Notes: generated from the sequence alone by a model not told the origin. 64,000 nucleotides of DNA from Pseudovirgaria hyperparasitica (GCF_010093815.1 NW_022985563.1:512247-576246), one strand, 5' to 3'. Shown: positions 31,726 to 44,692, counted from the first letter of the stretch. A program made the numbers and translations.

Positions 31726-33712
31726 ATGTCAGCCCAATCACTGTCGCCGCCGAGAAAGCGCCCACACCCCGATGAAGGCCCAATTCCGGTCGAAACGCCT
31801 ACTCGAGATGCAACAGTAATTGTCGACTTATCCGGTGACGAATCACCTTTAAGCTCAGTGCCATCGCTTTTGCTGCAAGACGCGTCTGAGAACTTGAGTG
31901 CTTCAGCAGCTTCAGGGGCCAATGACATCGCGACAACAAAACAGCCTCAGAAAAGACGGAAACTTACGCCTGCTGAAAAGGAACAGCAACGACTTGATAA
32001 GGAGGCAAAGGATAAGGCACGGGAAGCGACCAAAGCCCAGAAAGAATTGGCACAAAAAGAAAAGAAAGAAAAACTAGAAGAAGAGAGGCGTACGAGGGAT
32101 GAGGCTGCCAGAGCTAAAAAGGAACAGCTTGAGGAAAAGAGACGAGCCAAGGAGCTTGAGCAAGCAAGAAAGGACGAGGAAAAGGCGAAGAAGGATCGAG
32201 TTCGTCACAAGAGCCTCCTCATCCCAAAACATTATGCTAATGACTGCTAGTCACAACTGCGGCTCAATGCATTCTTTGTGGCCCCAAAGACTACAGCCAT
32301 ATCCACAACGCCGTCAAAGTTGCCTATCTTGAGTGGCACCCCTGAGCAATCCGGGCGAAGGAAGTCTATTTCGGCAACGCCAGAGGACCTCGGAAACGGT
32401 TCTGTACCACCATCACCTTCAACTAGAATATCCCGGATCCATCCCAGCAAATCGTCCATTCTGCCTTTTGAACTACCCTCAAACACAACCATGGCCTCTA
32501 CAAGATTCACACAGATGAGCCATCGAAAGTTGGATCGACTCCGCCAACGCCTGGACGCGATCGTATCGGAGGGATTCCACGCTCCAAGTCGGGAAGAGAT
32601 CATAGCAGAGTTAAAGTTAAAGGTCATACGACAGAGAGTCGATATCCTTCAGTCAGATTCAGTCAAGCATCTGATGGAATTGGTAAGTGGGACATCAACA
32701 CATCCTATTGATCTCACAAGCGACTCTACCATTCCAAGCGAAAGAGAAGCCCTAGAATGGCTTCGGAAGGTTCCTGTGAAATATCTCGAATTCGGAGAAG
32801 ATGTTAGACCTCCATACTGTGGCACGTATACAAAAAGGATTCCGAAATCGGAGGCGAGGAGATTAGCCATTAATCCCCGGACACCAAAGCTCCCGGAGAT
32901 CAATTACCAGTACGACTCAGAAGCAGAATGGGAAGAACCCGAAGAAGGAGAGGATATTCTTTCAGACGGCGAAGAAGATCTCGAGAGCAACGATGATGGT
33001 GAGGATATGGATGGCTTTCTCGACGACGAAGAAGCTGTCGACAGTAAGCGCCGTATGGTCGGCGGTGATCTCGAGCCTGTTAACAGTGGACTTGTGTGGG
33101 AGAATGCGTCTGGTGTTGCATGCTGCCGGGAAGGCCCGGTGCCATCTGGCTACGCCGAGTACAAGATGTGTTTCCTCCTCGGTAAATATGACACTCGCTG
33201 CTTGTACGGTACTCACTAATCACTCAAAAGAACCTTCACCGAGCTCAATTGACCCGTTCTCCACGGCATACTGGGCACCCGAACCTATAGTATCAACGGC
33301 AAACCTCTCAACTGCCTTTGGTATGGGTACTATGTATCCTCCACGTCTTCCATTGAGCGTGAGGTCTGATGGTATGATCAATCACGTGAATATACCCCAT
33401 ACAATGTATAAGAATTCTAAACTCGCGACTGTCTTTGGCACAGTCCCAAAAGCGCCGGAACCACAGAAGCGAATGGTCGCCCCGGAACAACTCGAAGAAT
33501 TCAAGGCCGCTATCAGAGGGAGCGATCTCACGAAGATTGCCCTGATTGAGCATCTCAAGAAACAGTAAGTTGTTACAGCAGGTAACATGTATCACTCACT
33601 AACACCTTGCAGATTTCCGGATATCAAGAAAGATCTGATCCTGAACACGCTCAATGTTGTTGCACACCGTGTAGGCCCTGATTTGAAGAGCAAAATATGG
33701 GAGCTGAAGTAG
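31726..33712 (+). CDS. Chromatin assembly factor 1 large subunit (p150/Cac1/Rlf2)
   Basis: A histone H3-H4 chaperone subunit that loads nucleosomes behind the replication fork. Exons: 31726-32199, 32251-33181, 33231-33564 and 33613-33712; introns of 51, 49 and 48 nt; 612 residues. The N-terminus is disordered. A highly charged KER helix follows (about 80-158: EKEQQRLDKEAKDKAREATK and on). Directly after intron 1 comes a consensus PIP box, QLRLNAFF, for PCNA binding. The conserved core has KYLEFGEDVRPPYCGTYTK and the acidic ED region (YQYDSEAEWEEPEEGEDI). Then IDPFSTAYW and a C-terminal winged-helix-like part (LKKQFPDIKKDLILNTL) follow. Confidence 0.93.
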
Positions 33713-35416
33713 AACTATGTAAGAGCATTGCTACTTACTAAATTTCAAGCAGCAGCATTTCTGAGTATGCCGCCGAGAGCCCTAAGCAAGGTTGCACGCT
33801 ACTTGGAATATTTCAGCGATGGACACATCGATTGGAGATCTTGGACCCAACTCCTCTGTATCAAAAAGTTGTGCCACGACACACGCGACCCTGTACCATC
33901 GCCAGGGAACCCAGGAAGGCCACCGTGGCAAGCTGCACTGCAACGTCACTTTCCAAGTCCATATCAATCCGTGGTCGGGGCAGCGACATTAGTCCCTCAC
34001 AAGCACACGACCCGTCCTCACGGCTCGCCCGCCCTCCAGGACATTCTGAATCACATGTCCACTTATAGTACACCGGTATACGAAGACTGTACCGACTCTC
34101 AACATGCCAATTAGCGTCCACAGTATCAAAGCGAGCACAACAGTAACGGAGCGTCTAGCGTTGTGAGCATTTACAATGGCAGAGCATGGATATGTATGGT
34201 AGGTAGATCAAAAAAGTCAAAAAAGCATCAATGACAAAAACATCATCAATCAAATAGCTCCTGCGGCATAGCATGCAATCCTCCTCATAAATATCCCGTT
34301 TCTGTGATCGACGTGTCTCCACGCGCCCCAAACTACGCCGCAGCCATGCATTAGCTTTCTCGATCCCCCATTGGCGCCTGCATCTGAATCTCAGCCGTTT
34401 TTCGTCAAGGCTAGTGGTCATTTGACAATCCGTGCCGCTGCAAGTTCGAATTTCCACGCTGTCGCTTGTGGCTTGCATACATGCAGATGGATGTTAATAT
34501 CTACCTCCGAGCCCGGGAATCTGGGTATGTGGCGCTGTCAAAATTTCTTGGCAAAGGGCGCAAATGTGACGGCACACCCTGATTTAATCATCGATACTGA
34601 CTCAGATTCATTGCACAAGAGACCCTTTTCTGCGCTATTGCAATACTTGGTAAACGAGGCTATAAATACGTGTCCACTACGCTACAAACGTGGGGCTAGT
34701 ACATGGCGTGGATATACTACACGCTGTGACTGTTTAGTATCAATGTCTCGTCTGCGGTATGGATAGATGGCTCTTTGTATGTGAGTCTTCGGTTTCTCTT
34801 CGCCTGTCCTACACCTCCCTTTTCTCCCTCCCGCCCGGCTTCCTCACTAGGCTGCGTCTCCTGGATCCCGGTGGAGTGCGACACACTGAACCACTTGCTA
34901 CCCTGTTACAGTGTCCTGCGTATGAAAGAGAGGTTTCGTCGTGCGAGAAGCTTATGGTATACCTGGCTGCTGCTGTTCGTGGTGGAGGGAGGAGGTAGTA
35001 CGAGGGTATTGTGGAGTACTTGCTATGCTGCTGAGTATGTAGGTGAGGTGACTGGCTGTGGAAGCGGGTGATAGTTCGAAGTTAGGTTTGTGTGTGGTGT
35101 GTTTTGTGTGCTTTCAAGTGATTTTGAGATAAAATAGGGGTTGTTCTCTGTTCGTTGGATTGGTTTAATCTGTTAGCTGGTTGGTGCGTTGGCGAAGAAG
35201 GGCTGGGGAGAAGATAGTGTTATCAGGGGTATCGTTGGATGTAGTGAGTCGTCGATGTATGGAAGAAGCTACGGAGAGAGTAGTATAAGGGGTGGGACAG
35301 AAACCTGCTTTATGTGAATTATGTAAGAATTCTTAGAGTCAATGAGCTGACTAACTCTGCCAGATGATCATCAAAAGTTATAGCCATTATATGACAAGGC
35401 AATCTTTATATAGAGT
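33713..35416. other. Intergenic
   Basis: About 1.7 kb without a supportable gene. Frames at 33728-34114 and on the opposite strand overlap each other and lack domains, signal peptides or coding character. It lies between two converging genes. Confidence 0.5.
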
Positions 35417-36310
35417 CTATCTCCCAGACCCCTCTTGCCCGACTTCGCCCTCCCGCCACACCAAATTCCCCGTTTTGCCCCCATCCACACGCACAACCTG
35501 GCCATGCACACTACCACTCATATTCCCACTCGCCAACACAACACACGTCTTCGCCACGTCTTCAACCGGCACAGGCATACGCCTCGGCACAGTAGCTTGC
35601 GCATCAACATAAAACTGATGCGGGTCCGCCGCACATTCCTCCCTAAACCGAGGCGTATCAACAGGCCCCGGCGCAACTGCATTGACGCGGGCATACGGCT
35701 GAGCCTTGGGCACGGCTTCAGCAAGGGAACGCAAAAGACCATGCAGGGCGGCCTTAGAGGTAGCGTAGATAGGGATAAGCGGAGTGCCGAAGTGTGCGGC
35801 CTCGGACGAGCAGAGGATCAGAGAGAGATGTTTGGGAGACGACGGATGTGGCGTTGCGAGGCGCTGGATACCGGCCAGCCATGCTTGTGCTATGACCATG
35901 CTACCGATAACGTTGACGTCGAGGACGGTCCTCCATTTTTTAACGTCGCCTCCGATCAGGCCGTCTTTGGAGAGGACACTTAGGTCCAGGCCGGCGAGAC
36001 ACACGCATGTGTGCACGTCGCCCAGGTGCAATCTGGCGAGGTCGAATGCTTGCTTGACGGATTCCGGGTCTGTTATGTTGGTGCGTATGGCCAGGAGCTT
36101 CGGGTGGTTGGCATGGTGGGGTTGGACTTGCGGTTCTAGGATTTGATCTTCGGGTTTGTGAGCAATGTCCAATGAAGTTACGTTGGATCCGGCAGATAGA
36201 AATGCAGCGACGACGACACGACCGATGTGGCCAGCGCCGCCAGTGATGAGGACATGATGGCCCTCGAGGCCGAGAGAGAGGTCAATGGAGCTTGAGGGAG
36301 CTGTCGACAT
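35417..36310 (-). CDS. Short-chain dehydrogenase/reductase
   Basis: A NAD(P)-dependent SDR of about 297 residues, single exon. The dinucleotide-binding Rossmann motif is HVLITGGAGHIGRVV (a TGxxxGxG pattern). The catalytic Ser lies in LILCSSEAAHFG and the Tyr/Lys pair is YATSKAALHG, a proper YxxxK. The sequence VNAVAPGPVDTPRF after it is typical of the substrate-loop region of classical SDRs. The substrate is unknown. I chose the ATG at 36308-36310 (MSTAPSSS); an in-frame ATG at 36376 would add 22 residues. Confidence 0.86.
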   Translation of the reverse strand: MSTAPSSSIDLSLGLEGHHVLITGGAGHIGRVVVAAFLSAGSNVTSLDIAHKPEDQILEPQVQPHHANHPKLLAIRTNITDPESVKQAFDLARLHLGDVHTCVCLAGLDLSVLSKDGLIGGDVKKWRTVLDVNVIGSMVIAQAWLAGIQRLATPHPSSPKHLSLILCSSEAAHFGTPLIPIYATSKAALHGLLRSLAEAVPKAQPYARVNAVAPGPVDTPRFREECAADPHQFYVDAQATVPRRMPVPVEDVAKTCVVLASGNMSGSVHGQVVRVDGGKTGNLVWREGEVGQEGSGR

Positions 36311-36571
36311 GTTTGATCTCTGTGTATGATCTGTATTCTTGTTACGATCTCGGAAGAGGGGTCGAGTTAGGATCATGTGATCTATCTCCTGTTTGTGGCA
36401 TGGCTTGACAAGAGCAGACTAGGCCTTGATAAGGCATAGAGCAGCAATATCTATGCTGATGATGTTCCAGACTATAGAATAGAAATAGAAGTATTAGCAC
36501 GGCCTATAGGAGTTCGGGTGCCGAGGTCTTTTGATATATCCTCTGATGATATTGGGTATCTATTAAGCCAC
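36311..36571. other. Intergenic
   Basis: A short gap between tandem minus-strand genes, holding the SDR promoter and the 3' end of the helicase gene. Confidence 0.45.
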
Positions 36572-39010
36572 TTAATCTTGCATATCCTTCTTGGCCTGCC
36601 TGAGCTTCTGCTGGTCTCTTTTCAGCGATTTAATGAACTTGTTGCTCGTGGCAGTCTTCTTCTTCAATTGCTTGTTTCGGCTCGCATTATACTCAACATA
36701 GGCCATGTCCTTTCCACCGGCCAGCTCGCTGAGCATACCAGCCTGTCTCCTGACGCCAGACTTCTTGCCCTTCCGAGACGAATTATTGCTGAAAAGGTCT
36801 CCTTCAATCTGCTCGGCCTCAGCCTGTGATTCGTTTTGGAGCAAGACTTCTTGTAGTAATTCTCGTCGTTCTTGTGGTATATTGAAAGAAAGCCCCTGCA
36901 AGTTTTCGATGCCTTGGAGATGGGTGATGACCTTGAACGCATAGCCTTGATCAACCAGGAAAGCCTGTCGCTTTGACGAATAATACATCTCCTGCGTATC
37001 TTTCGATACTAAGGAGTAGAAGAAAGCATTGAAGCCTTCGTCATTACGGCGCTTAGCTCGCAAGATACGGCCCAGGCGTTGGGCTTCTTGACGACGGGAG
37101 CCGTAGTGCGAGGAGATCTGGATGAGACATGTGGCTTCTGGAAGATCGAGTGATGTATCGCCGATTTTGGAGAGGAAGACCGTGTTGACAAGCTCGTTGT
37201 GTTGAAAATTCTCGAGGATGCGCAGACGTTCTTGCTGAGGTGTTCCGCCGTAAATATATGCTTTGCCAAGTTTTCGGGCGTACTTCTCGAGGGCGTATAC
37301 ATTATCGGAGAACACAATGACCTTGTCGCCACGCTTCTCGTGGTAGTCGATAAGAAACTGGCACGCCTGGAATTTCCTTGGATTCATTGTGAAGAGCAAT
37401 GCCCTACGGTTGACAGTATTGGCCTTCAGGTACTCGGTATAGAACTCCGTAGTCATTGGACACCAGACTTCAGCACACTGGACTTTTGCGATATGACCCT
37501 GCTCGGAAAGCTCTTGCCAGTTTGCTTCGTATAGCTTCGGACCAATGAGAAAATTCAAATCGTCAATCTTTTCATCTTCACGTAGAAGTGTGGCTGTCAA
37601 ACCAAGCTTTGAGTGAGTAGCGACACCATATGTGACACGCTTGAACATATCTGCTGGGACGACGTGCACCTCATCCAGTAGCATGAGCCCCCATTCACGC
37701 TCAGTAATAAAGTCCATGATTTTTTTGGAATCGTGAGACCGCCCTTTTGTTTGTGTAATCATACTGTAGGTGCTAATTAGAATACCAGTGTTACCGTGAA
37801 ATTTATCTTTGTTATCAGCAGTGAAAACTGCAATATCGTTCGGGTTGATGTTGGACCACTTTAGAAATTCTGCACGCCATTGGACGACAGACATCGCACT
37901 CGTACATAGCACAATAACACCCTTCTTGACTGTGCATGCTGCTGTGATTCCAACAAGAGTTTTGCCAGCACCACAAGGTAAGACAATGATGCCAGATCTT
38001 GCACGGCCATTTCCAAACATTTTGTTCAATGCCTGCTCCTGATACGGTCGAATCTGTGATGATGGTTTCAGATCAATCTCTAGATTGGCATTTGCCTCGT
38101 CGTTCCGAAAGTCATATTCTTCTGTTAAAGGAAGGTCGATTTCTCGACATTGCTTGGAGACTTGTTGTCTATCTTCTCCCGCGATTTGAAAAGCATGTAC
38201 TTCATCTACCCCTTCATCGTCATCGTCATCGTCTTCTCGGAGAGTTGCCATGATGTCTTTGTCGGCTGGTTGTACTGCTTGATTCGCTCCGGCGGCCAGT
38301 TTAGTGCCCGGAATGGCCAAATTACCCATAGTAGGCGCAGCTTGTTTCTGGATCCCAGCCTCAGAATCTATGCGACATTTCCGAATGATGGGGTCTTGGA
38401 GGAGACGTTGAAGCACGGCAGGGTCACTGCTCTCAATGAAATATTTGGTATTTTTAAGCACAAGTCGGGCTTTCCCGAAAGACTCAGTGGATCGTCGTAT
38501 GAAACTTATTAGATCTGGATCCAAAGGCACTTTGCTAAACATGTCCAAGTCTCGTATAATATCTTCGGTGGTAAGGCCGACCGATACCGCTGCAAAGAGG
38601 GAATGCGTAGTCAGATTATATTCGTGCATTCGAGACACACGAGACTGAGGTTCCGCAATATTGATAAGGAACGTTTGCGCTTCTTTGAACATTTCAGAAA
38701 AACTCTCGAGAATGATCCTGCCATCCGGATCTACCCAGAGTGGCCTTTGATCATGGTCAGGTTTCAAATGTGCCCCAAACTGATCGCTTTTGGTGAATAA
38801 ATGTGAGGCAGCATCTGCTTGTGAACGCGCGACATGTTTCTTAGGCGCCCATCTCTCCACAGCCCTTCGAATATTATCATCGTCCGAGTCACTCTCTACA
38901 TTTGCATCTACAGTGTATTCATCGTCCTCGGGCGTGGTTCCTCGTGCTCGTTTGTTCGCTGGCGTAGAAGAACCTGACGCAAGGCTGCCATTCTTTCGTT
39001 TCGATGCCAT
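36572..39010 (-). CDS. SSL2: TFIIH helicase XPB (Ssl2/Rad25)
   Basis: The 3'-5' DNA translocase subunit of TFIIH, acting in promoter opening and nucleotide excision repair. 812 residues in one exon; the ATG is at 39008-39010 (MASKRKNG). The N-terminal XPB domain (about 70-220) is followed by an acidic insert (DDDDDDEG) and the SF2 helicase core: Walker [16 protein letters not shown] (about residue 348), DEVH box [11 protein letters not shown], the RED motif in [13 protein letters not shown], and C-terminal motifs including [13 protein letters not shown] and [13 protein letters not shown]. The C-terminus is basic and rich in Lys/Gln. All expected motifs are intact. It is divergent from HID1. 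Confidence 0.97.
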   Translation of the reverse strand: MASKRKNGSLASGSSTPANKRARGTTPEDDEYTVDANVESDSDDDNIRRAVERWAPKKHVARSQADAASHLFTKSDQFGAHLKPDHDQRPLWVDPDGRIILESFSEMFKEAQTFLINIAEPQSRVSRMHEYNLTTHSLFAAVSVGLTTEDIIRDLDMFSKVPLDPDLISFIRRSTESFGKARLVLKNTKYFIESSDPAVLQRLLQDPIIRKCRIDSEAGIQKQAAPTMGNLAIPGTKLAAGANQAVQPADKDIMATLREDDDDDDEGVDEVHAFQIAGEDRQQVSKQCREIDLPLTEEYDFRNDEANANLEIDLKPSSQIRPYQEQALNKMFGNGRARSGIIVLPCGAGKTLVGITAACTVKKGVIVLCTSAMSVVQWRAEFLKWSNINPNDIAVFTADNKDKFHGNTGILISTYSMITQTKGRSHDSKKIMDFITEREWGLMLLDEVHVVPADMFKRVTYGVATHSKLGLTATLLREDEKIDDLNFLIGPKLYEANWQELSEQGHIAKVQCAEVWCPMTTEFYTEYLKANTVNRRALLFTMNPRKFQACQFLIDYHEKRGDKVIVFSDNVYALEKYARKLGKAYIYGGTPQQERLRILENFQHNELVNTVFLSKIGDTSLDLPEATCLIQISSHYGSRRQEAQRLGRILRAKRRNDEGFNAFFYSLVSKDTQEMYYSSKRQAFLVDQGYAFKVITHLQGIENLQGLSFNIPQERRELLQEVLLQNESQAEAEQIEGDLFSNNSSRKGKKSGVRRQAGMLSELAGGKDMAYVEYNASRNKQLKKKTATSNKFIKSLKRDQQKLRQAKKDMQD

Positions 39011-39419
39011 AGGCACGATCCGTTATGCTAACGCGCTATAGAGCGTGAAGGAGCGAGAGTCTCGGCTTCTTGCGGCAGACTAATCAGGCGCGTAGACGAG
39101 GAGGTTGTTCAAAGCGGAGAGGCAGATTTGGTGTTGAAGAAAACGACGATATGGAGAGTGAACGAACGGAATGCAGTTAATCAGCGGCCAAGACACATTC
39201 ATATACTAGGTAATTGCGGATGCCGTCCGGAGCTGACTCATCACCCGCTAGGCCTGATCAAGACCGCGATTCGTCGTCATCCTGCACGCTAATCCGACCT
39301 CCACCTGTTTACTGGGTGCAGTGGAGCTGAAGGTTCGCGACTGTGCAGAACCCTTTACCGAAGCTTCCCGCATGAACATCTCCCATGGAAATTGCATAGA
39401 ACAGTCATGATCTGATGCG
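39011..39419. promoter_or_regulatory. Shared divergent promoter, SSL2 / HID1
   Basis: 409 bp separate the divergent start codons of two conserved housekeeping genes, so both promoters must lie here. No particular binding site could be assigned. Confidence 0.55.
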
Positions 39420-42306
39420 ATGGGGGCGTCTGATTCAAAACTCGTGTTCAAGCAAGGTATCTTTCGCCTTTCTGAAGAGAAAGAGATTCCCGCCGATGAT
39501 CCATATTGGACAAGTGTAGGTGCTTACACATTACGTGCCTAGTAGGAGTACTAACAGTGGTATGCTTGTAGTTTTGGGAGCTGCCAGAATCTGCGGAAGA
39601 TATCTTTTCACTTTTCTCACCTGCCGATATACGTCGTGCCCGAGACAATTCCATAGCGAACCTCGAAACTCTCGTTCTAGCCGTAACATCGCGCCTAACA
39701 GTGCTTCGCAACCACCCTTCGTTCCCCGATCCTGAAAACGCACCTGAGAGAGATGCACTGAACTGTATTCGCGTTTTGACTAGGGTTCTTCCCTTCATCT
39801 ACGAAGCGGACCACCTTGGAGAATGGGAGGAGAGGTTCTTCTGGTCGACGCGCATGAAGCGTAGCCGGAGAGGACAGCTGAATAAGGACTCGGAGGTCTT
39901 GTTCGACGGAGCAAGCCCGGACAACACCACTCCCACTCCAGGGGAGCAAGAGTTTGAGGTAGCCAAACCGCTAGCTGAAGAGCTCATCGACAATCTAATC
40001 GATCTTCTTTTCTTCTCCGAATTTACCACAGCACGCGCACCTGCCGGAAAGGACAAAGTTACGTACGCGATATGGCAGACAGGTGTCGGCTGCAACACTC
40101 CGGTTGCATCCACGAAAGAAATGGAGAATAATAGAACAGAGGTGCTCCGGTTGCTCCTGGTTCTCGCCAGCAAGTCTATGTACATGTCTGCGAGTAGGTT
40201 TAGAGTTGGTCCCCATTCTGCGCACACACACACTCATAGCCTTCAGATGTCCTGCCTGTCACTGGTATCCGAACAATCACATACATCACCACGACTTCCG
40301 ACAAACAAGTAGTCTTGTCAGTTTTGTGCTCATTGTTAAATACGGTAGGGAGAAAAAGTGTAATGAATCGTTCAAGACTGACTATGGTAAAGACACTCAA
40401 GTATAATCCTGCAAATTGGGGTGTTCCCTATGACCACCTACTTTTTGGAGATAACAAGCAGCTTCTTGTGTCATACTGTCTCCAGTTCCTTCTAGTACTA
40501 GTGCTTTACCCAATCCCAGAGCCTGGGAACGGAGTACCACCCAAGAACTTCTTCAGACACTTCCTTGGAAGGCTACATCGGCCACAGGACTTTCAATTTT
40601 TAGTGGACGGCATGACACGCATTTTGAATCAGCCACTACAGGCCACCACATCGCCTCTTCCTGGTAGTAGAAAGTCACTTACATGGGCACCTGAGATGAT
40701 AATGCTATTTTGGGAGACGCTCCAATGCAACAAGAGGTTCCGCTCCTTCATTGTTGACACAGACCGCGCCCACGACTTTGTTGTGCTTGTACTCTTCTAC
40801 GCCATCGACCAACGTTATGACCCTTCGAAACAAGGTCTGATCAGAATGTGTGTCTTTGTACTTCAGACACTCAGCGTCGAGCCGAACTTCGGCAAGAACC
40901 TGAACAAAAACTTCGAAGGCCAGGAAACACTTCCACCAAGCATCCGTATACCAAATTTCCACGGCACTTACGCCGATTATCTGATTACTTCGATATATAC
41001 CCTTCTTACTTGCAGCAAAGCGAAACTTGACGCTATATACCCAGCATTACTGGCCATCATTAATAACATCTCCGCATACATCGAGAACCTTGGGCGGGCA
41101 CCAAGCTCGAAGCTCATTCAATTATTCTCCTCCATGTCATCACCAAGCTTCTTATTCGCGAACGAGAGCAACCACGCCCTGCTACAGTCGCTTCTTGAGT
41201 CGCTAAACTCAATTGTGGAGCATCAGTATCATAGTTAGTCGAGCTCCTGTCTCCGTAGCTGCCATGTTGACTAAAATTCCAGAAAACGCCAACCTTGTCT
41301 ACGCCATAGTACGCTCACAGAAACGATTTCAGGCACTGCGCGACTTCACGTTAGAGAGTGCGCAAGAAGAGCTCAATAAACAAGAGCAGCAAAGAAAAGA
41401 AAGAGGCAGTGACCCCATATCAGGAGGCATTCGATCCAATTCGATTGAGAGCCTGCGAAGCCCGACCGCATCTCGAGCGCCCACCCTATCAGAGGTTCCA
41501 GAAGACACAGCCTTTTCTATAGGAGACGATGATGATGATGAAGATGACGACGAGGCAACACCACGAGCGGATGCTCCCATGATGCAGACTCCACTACATT
41601 CTGCAAGTACCTCACGCGCACCATCTGTCGTATCCACGGACGGGATGCTGCCAACTCAGCTTCGAGGCATGTCGGAGAAAGCTCGCGGTAAGATGCCTAT
41701 CGGACAACCTTCATTCTCACGACAAAACAGCACGTCAAGTCTGTCCGGCATGAACTCTCCATCGCTAGTATCGAATGGTATCTTCTCGCCGTCAGCTGAC
41801 TGGGTATATATCCCCCTGCTGCCCTACGTCAGTCAATTCATGCTAATGTCATGCAGGTTGAAACTTGGCTCACTGACCTCCCTTTGCATACCATTCTCAC
41901 TCTTATCTCTAATCTCTCCGAAACTCTTGCATCTGTCGACACGGCTGATACTACCACAGCTCTGCGAGCTATACGTGCCTCTAGTCCTTCCATACTTGAA
42001 CCTTCACCTATACGTGTTCATCTCTTCGAGTGGACACCCTTATCACTTGGCTGGTATGAATCTCTCTTGTGGTCATTCATATTCGCATCCGAGATGACGA
42101 GCCCAAAGGGCACAAGTGGGGTTTGGAGTGCGACCCACCTGCGTCTATTCAAGGTGCAGGAGACTGCAGCGCAAACACCTAGCCTGCGAATGCCAAAAGG
42201 TGCAGTAGATGCTGTCGGGGCAAATTTGGTCCAGAGGATGCAAAGCTTCAATATAAGAGGCGCACAAAAGAATGGAAACGGGTCGACCGGGGTGCGGGAT
42301 GTGTGA
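39420..42306 (+). CDS. HID1-family protein (Golgi/dense-core vesicle trafficking)
   Basis: The HID1/dymeclin-like family acts at the trans-Golgi in vesicle sorting. Six exons: 39420-39515, 39572-40193, 40247-40344, 40393-41233, 41283-41803 and 41857-42306; introns are 48-57 nt; the product is 875 residues. Family signatures across the splice joins: MGASDSKLVFKQGIFRL at the start, SMYMSANVLPVTGIRTITYI, SDKQVVLSVLCSLLNT, KYNPANWGVPYDHLLFGD and HQYHKNANLVYAIVRSQKRF. An acidic, Ser-rich insert (about residues 590-680) separates the conserved core from the C-terminal part. The N-terminal MG suggests N-myristoylation, as in animal HID1 (inference). Confidence 0.93.
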
Positions 42307-43381
42307 GCAGCATCTTGCGCTGCAGACAGTAATAAGTTATAATATATTCTATCAATGTGAGATACATGTCACATGCATATTGTTTCACGATTCAAGGAGA
42401 ACGTCATCCCCTGGATAGAAGTGGCCCACTGAAACATTTTGACTCTTCCGTTTATGTTCGCTCTATTTCTATAATTCCGTCCCATGTATTATTTAGCGTG
42501 GAAATACATTTCGATAAGATGCAGTGTCCTGGTCTTGACATGTTTCAAACTCACCCTCTGCGACACGTTGGGCTTCTTCTTTGCTTCGCCAAGAGACTAC
42601 ATATACTTCGTATTGCTCGCAGTCCCAATGAGGTCTGATTTTATGGACGGATGTCCATTCGATTCATTCGGGTTATCGGGAAAGGTGCATCTTGATGGTC
42701 TTGTCACTACTGTCCTCTGTCCCGATACTATTCATCGAGATTTACAGAACCTCTCTACACAGTTGGTATGTAACCGGACTCCGAATGGGGCAGTATAAGA
42801 ACTCAGCAGTAGCATTAACATACATGCTCAAAGCTCAACATACCATTAGCGAAGAGTTACAACGCGCAAGCCAATCTTGAACTACAGAGACATAATGTCT
42901 ATACGAAGGTCTGAAACAGGGGACCGGGCTAAGTTCCTTATATATTACGACATTTGCTAGATTTTTATTCAAGACTGCGAGTATGACTCCTTACTTGAGT
43001 GCAAGTGGGCCAATATGGTTTTGTTTAGATTCCAAGGTTATCCTCGGACTTCTTTCTCTTCATTGTAACAAGACCGAGGAGGGATTCCTCTCTAGATCTG
43101 TGAGAGACAAGGAAGCATACAATCATCCTGATGATTCTGACATCAGCCCCAACACAGGGCATCATTACATTCATCGCCATCATAACTCATGAGACTCATG
43201 GAGAAGCTCCTTGAGAGCCCGATAGCCCTCTCAGTGAGCCCGCAGAGCCATACTTCGTGATTCAGCACCTCGTTACAAACATGATTAGTCTCCATGCACT
43301 CCCGCCCTGGTTTCGAAGCAGAAAGAACATTTACACATCACGCAAACATACATATTATGATAAGCTCAGCGCTAGCTCTGG
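42307..43381. other. Intergenic
   Basis: Nothing supportable is seen apart from the 3' flanks of HID1 and the pseudogene. Confidence 0.5.
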
Positions 43382-44692
43382 CTATATTCGCCGTTTCTTC
43401 GTAGCTGTAAGTGCAAATGTGGTCCTCGATACATCGGTAGATGCTTGATCGCAGGTGTGTGCTCTTTTTCGCTTCCGTGTAGGTGCTAAGTCTGGCAGTG
43501 TGTTTATTTTCGCCGAGCTAGTTTTCGCGGCGATCCGGCTGCTGCGTCTTGGTGCTGATTGCGTAGGTCTGGGCTCTAATTTCTGCCTTTCGTGATGCTG
43601 AAGACGAGATTTGTTGGCATCTTCTTCGTCTGGGAGATTACCCTTTCTGAGGGTTTTTCTTGGTCTGCCTTTAGATTTTCTCTTCGGCAGCGATCTGGTC
43701 ATATTGGCGCCTGGAGAGGATGCTTCAGTAGACCTTAATCGTGTGGCAACACCATTTGTCGGGCCACTTGATCTGCCGTCCAGATGAATAGCAGACTCAT
43801 CCTCATCTCCGGTAGGTTCTGCGCTCGTAGGTATCGTTTCAGCCCTTAATGTAGACGCTTGCGCTATTGTAGTTGTACCTGACGTATCCATAAGAGGAAC
43901 AGGTGGTTGGACAATTCCCCATAGGATATCTAATTGGTCTGCATGCATCCAAGACATACCTGGAAACTCATTCTAAGCTGGATCCCAGATCTCTAGTCTA
44001 TTCCACTCAGTTTTGATAGTTTTATGAGCTTTTCGTTTAAGGTCGGGGAGGTTTAACGACGGTTCGTTTTGAAATAGTGCTATATCTTTAATCCACTGTT
44101 TTTCTGCCTGTACCTGGAACCTAAATTGGTATAGTGGGCGAGAGGCATTAACGTCCACTTCGCCTTCGGCAGGCTTATCCTCTAGTTCTAATTCGACTTC
44201 ATGACCCCAGCGAGCTTAATAGGGGATCCATGGTCCTTTCTTAGAGTGTAGTATATTATGCGACCACCCGCTTTTGGCATTACTTGGCCACGCAGGACCC
44301 CAGCTTGACTTCCATATATTTTGTGTGACCCATCGTGCTCGTACGATATTTTCGGCATTATTTACGATATCCTGAGTTGGATCGAAAGGGTGAGTCTGAA
44401 TGCGACCCGCGGAGTCACGTCGTTGCTGGGTGATTTGCTCCTCAATCCACTTCACTTGTTGCATGAATTGCGATCGGGGAGTTGATCGCTCTAAAAGTAT
44501 AGCCTTCGTCTCTGCTACAGCATCGAATGAATCGTCAAATCGTGGAGGCTCTTGCCTATGCTGCAAGTCCGTACTAGGAGCGCCAGGCTCGAGAGTCTGG
44601 TATGGCGGAGGGGGGCTCACAGGTCGACGTGGAAGAGTTTCAGTTAGGCTGCCCACAAGTCCTTGATTGAGTCGCGTACTCAGCAGAGCCAT
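43382..44692 (-). pseudogene. Gene with two in-frame stops, probably RIP-inactivated
   Basis: A frame of 437 codons from an ATG at 44690-44692 is open throughout except for two internal stops, TAA at 44216-44218 and TAG at 43973-43975. Both follow from a single C-to-T change in CAA and CAG (Gln), the CpA context of repeat-induced point mutation. No shift of frame occurs and no good intron removes them. The N-terminal part is disordered and Pro-rich with a conserved-looking block (VRARWVTQNIWKSSWGPAWP). The C-terminus is basic with an AT-hook-like KGRPRK and a Lys/Arg-rich end. I do not know the family; I believe similar sequences occur as multi-copy hypothetical proteins in this fungal class, but I could not check. 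Confidence 0.7.

Noticed and set aside
33728-34121. Overlapping frames of 60-128 codons on both strands after the CAF-1 gene
   Set aside because: All three frames and the opposite strand are partly open; no motif decides between them.
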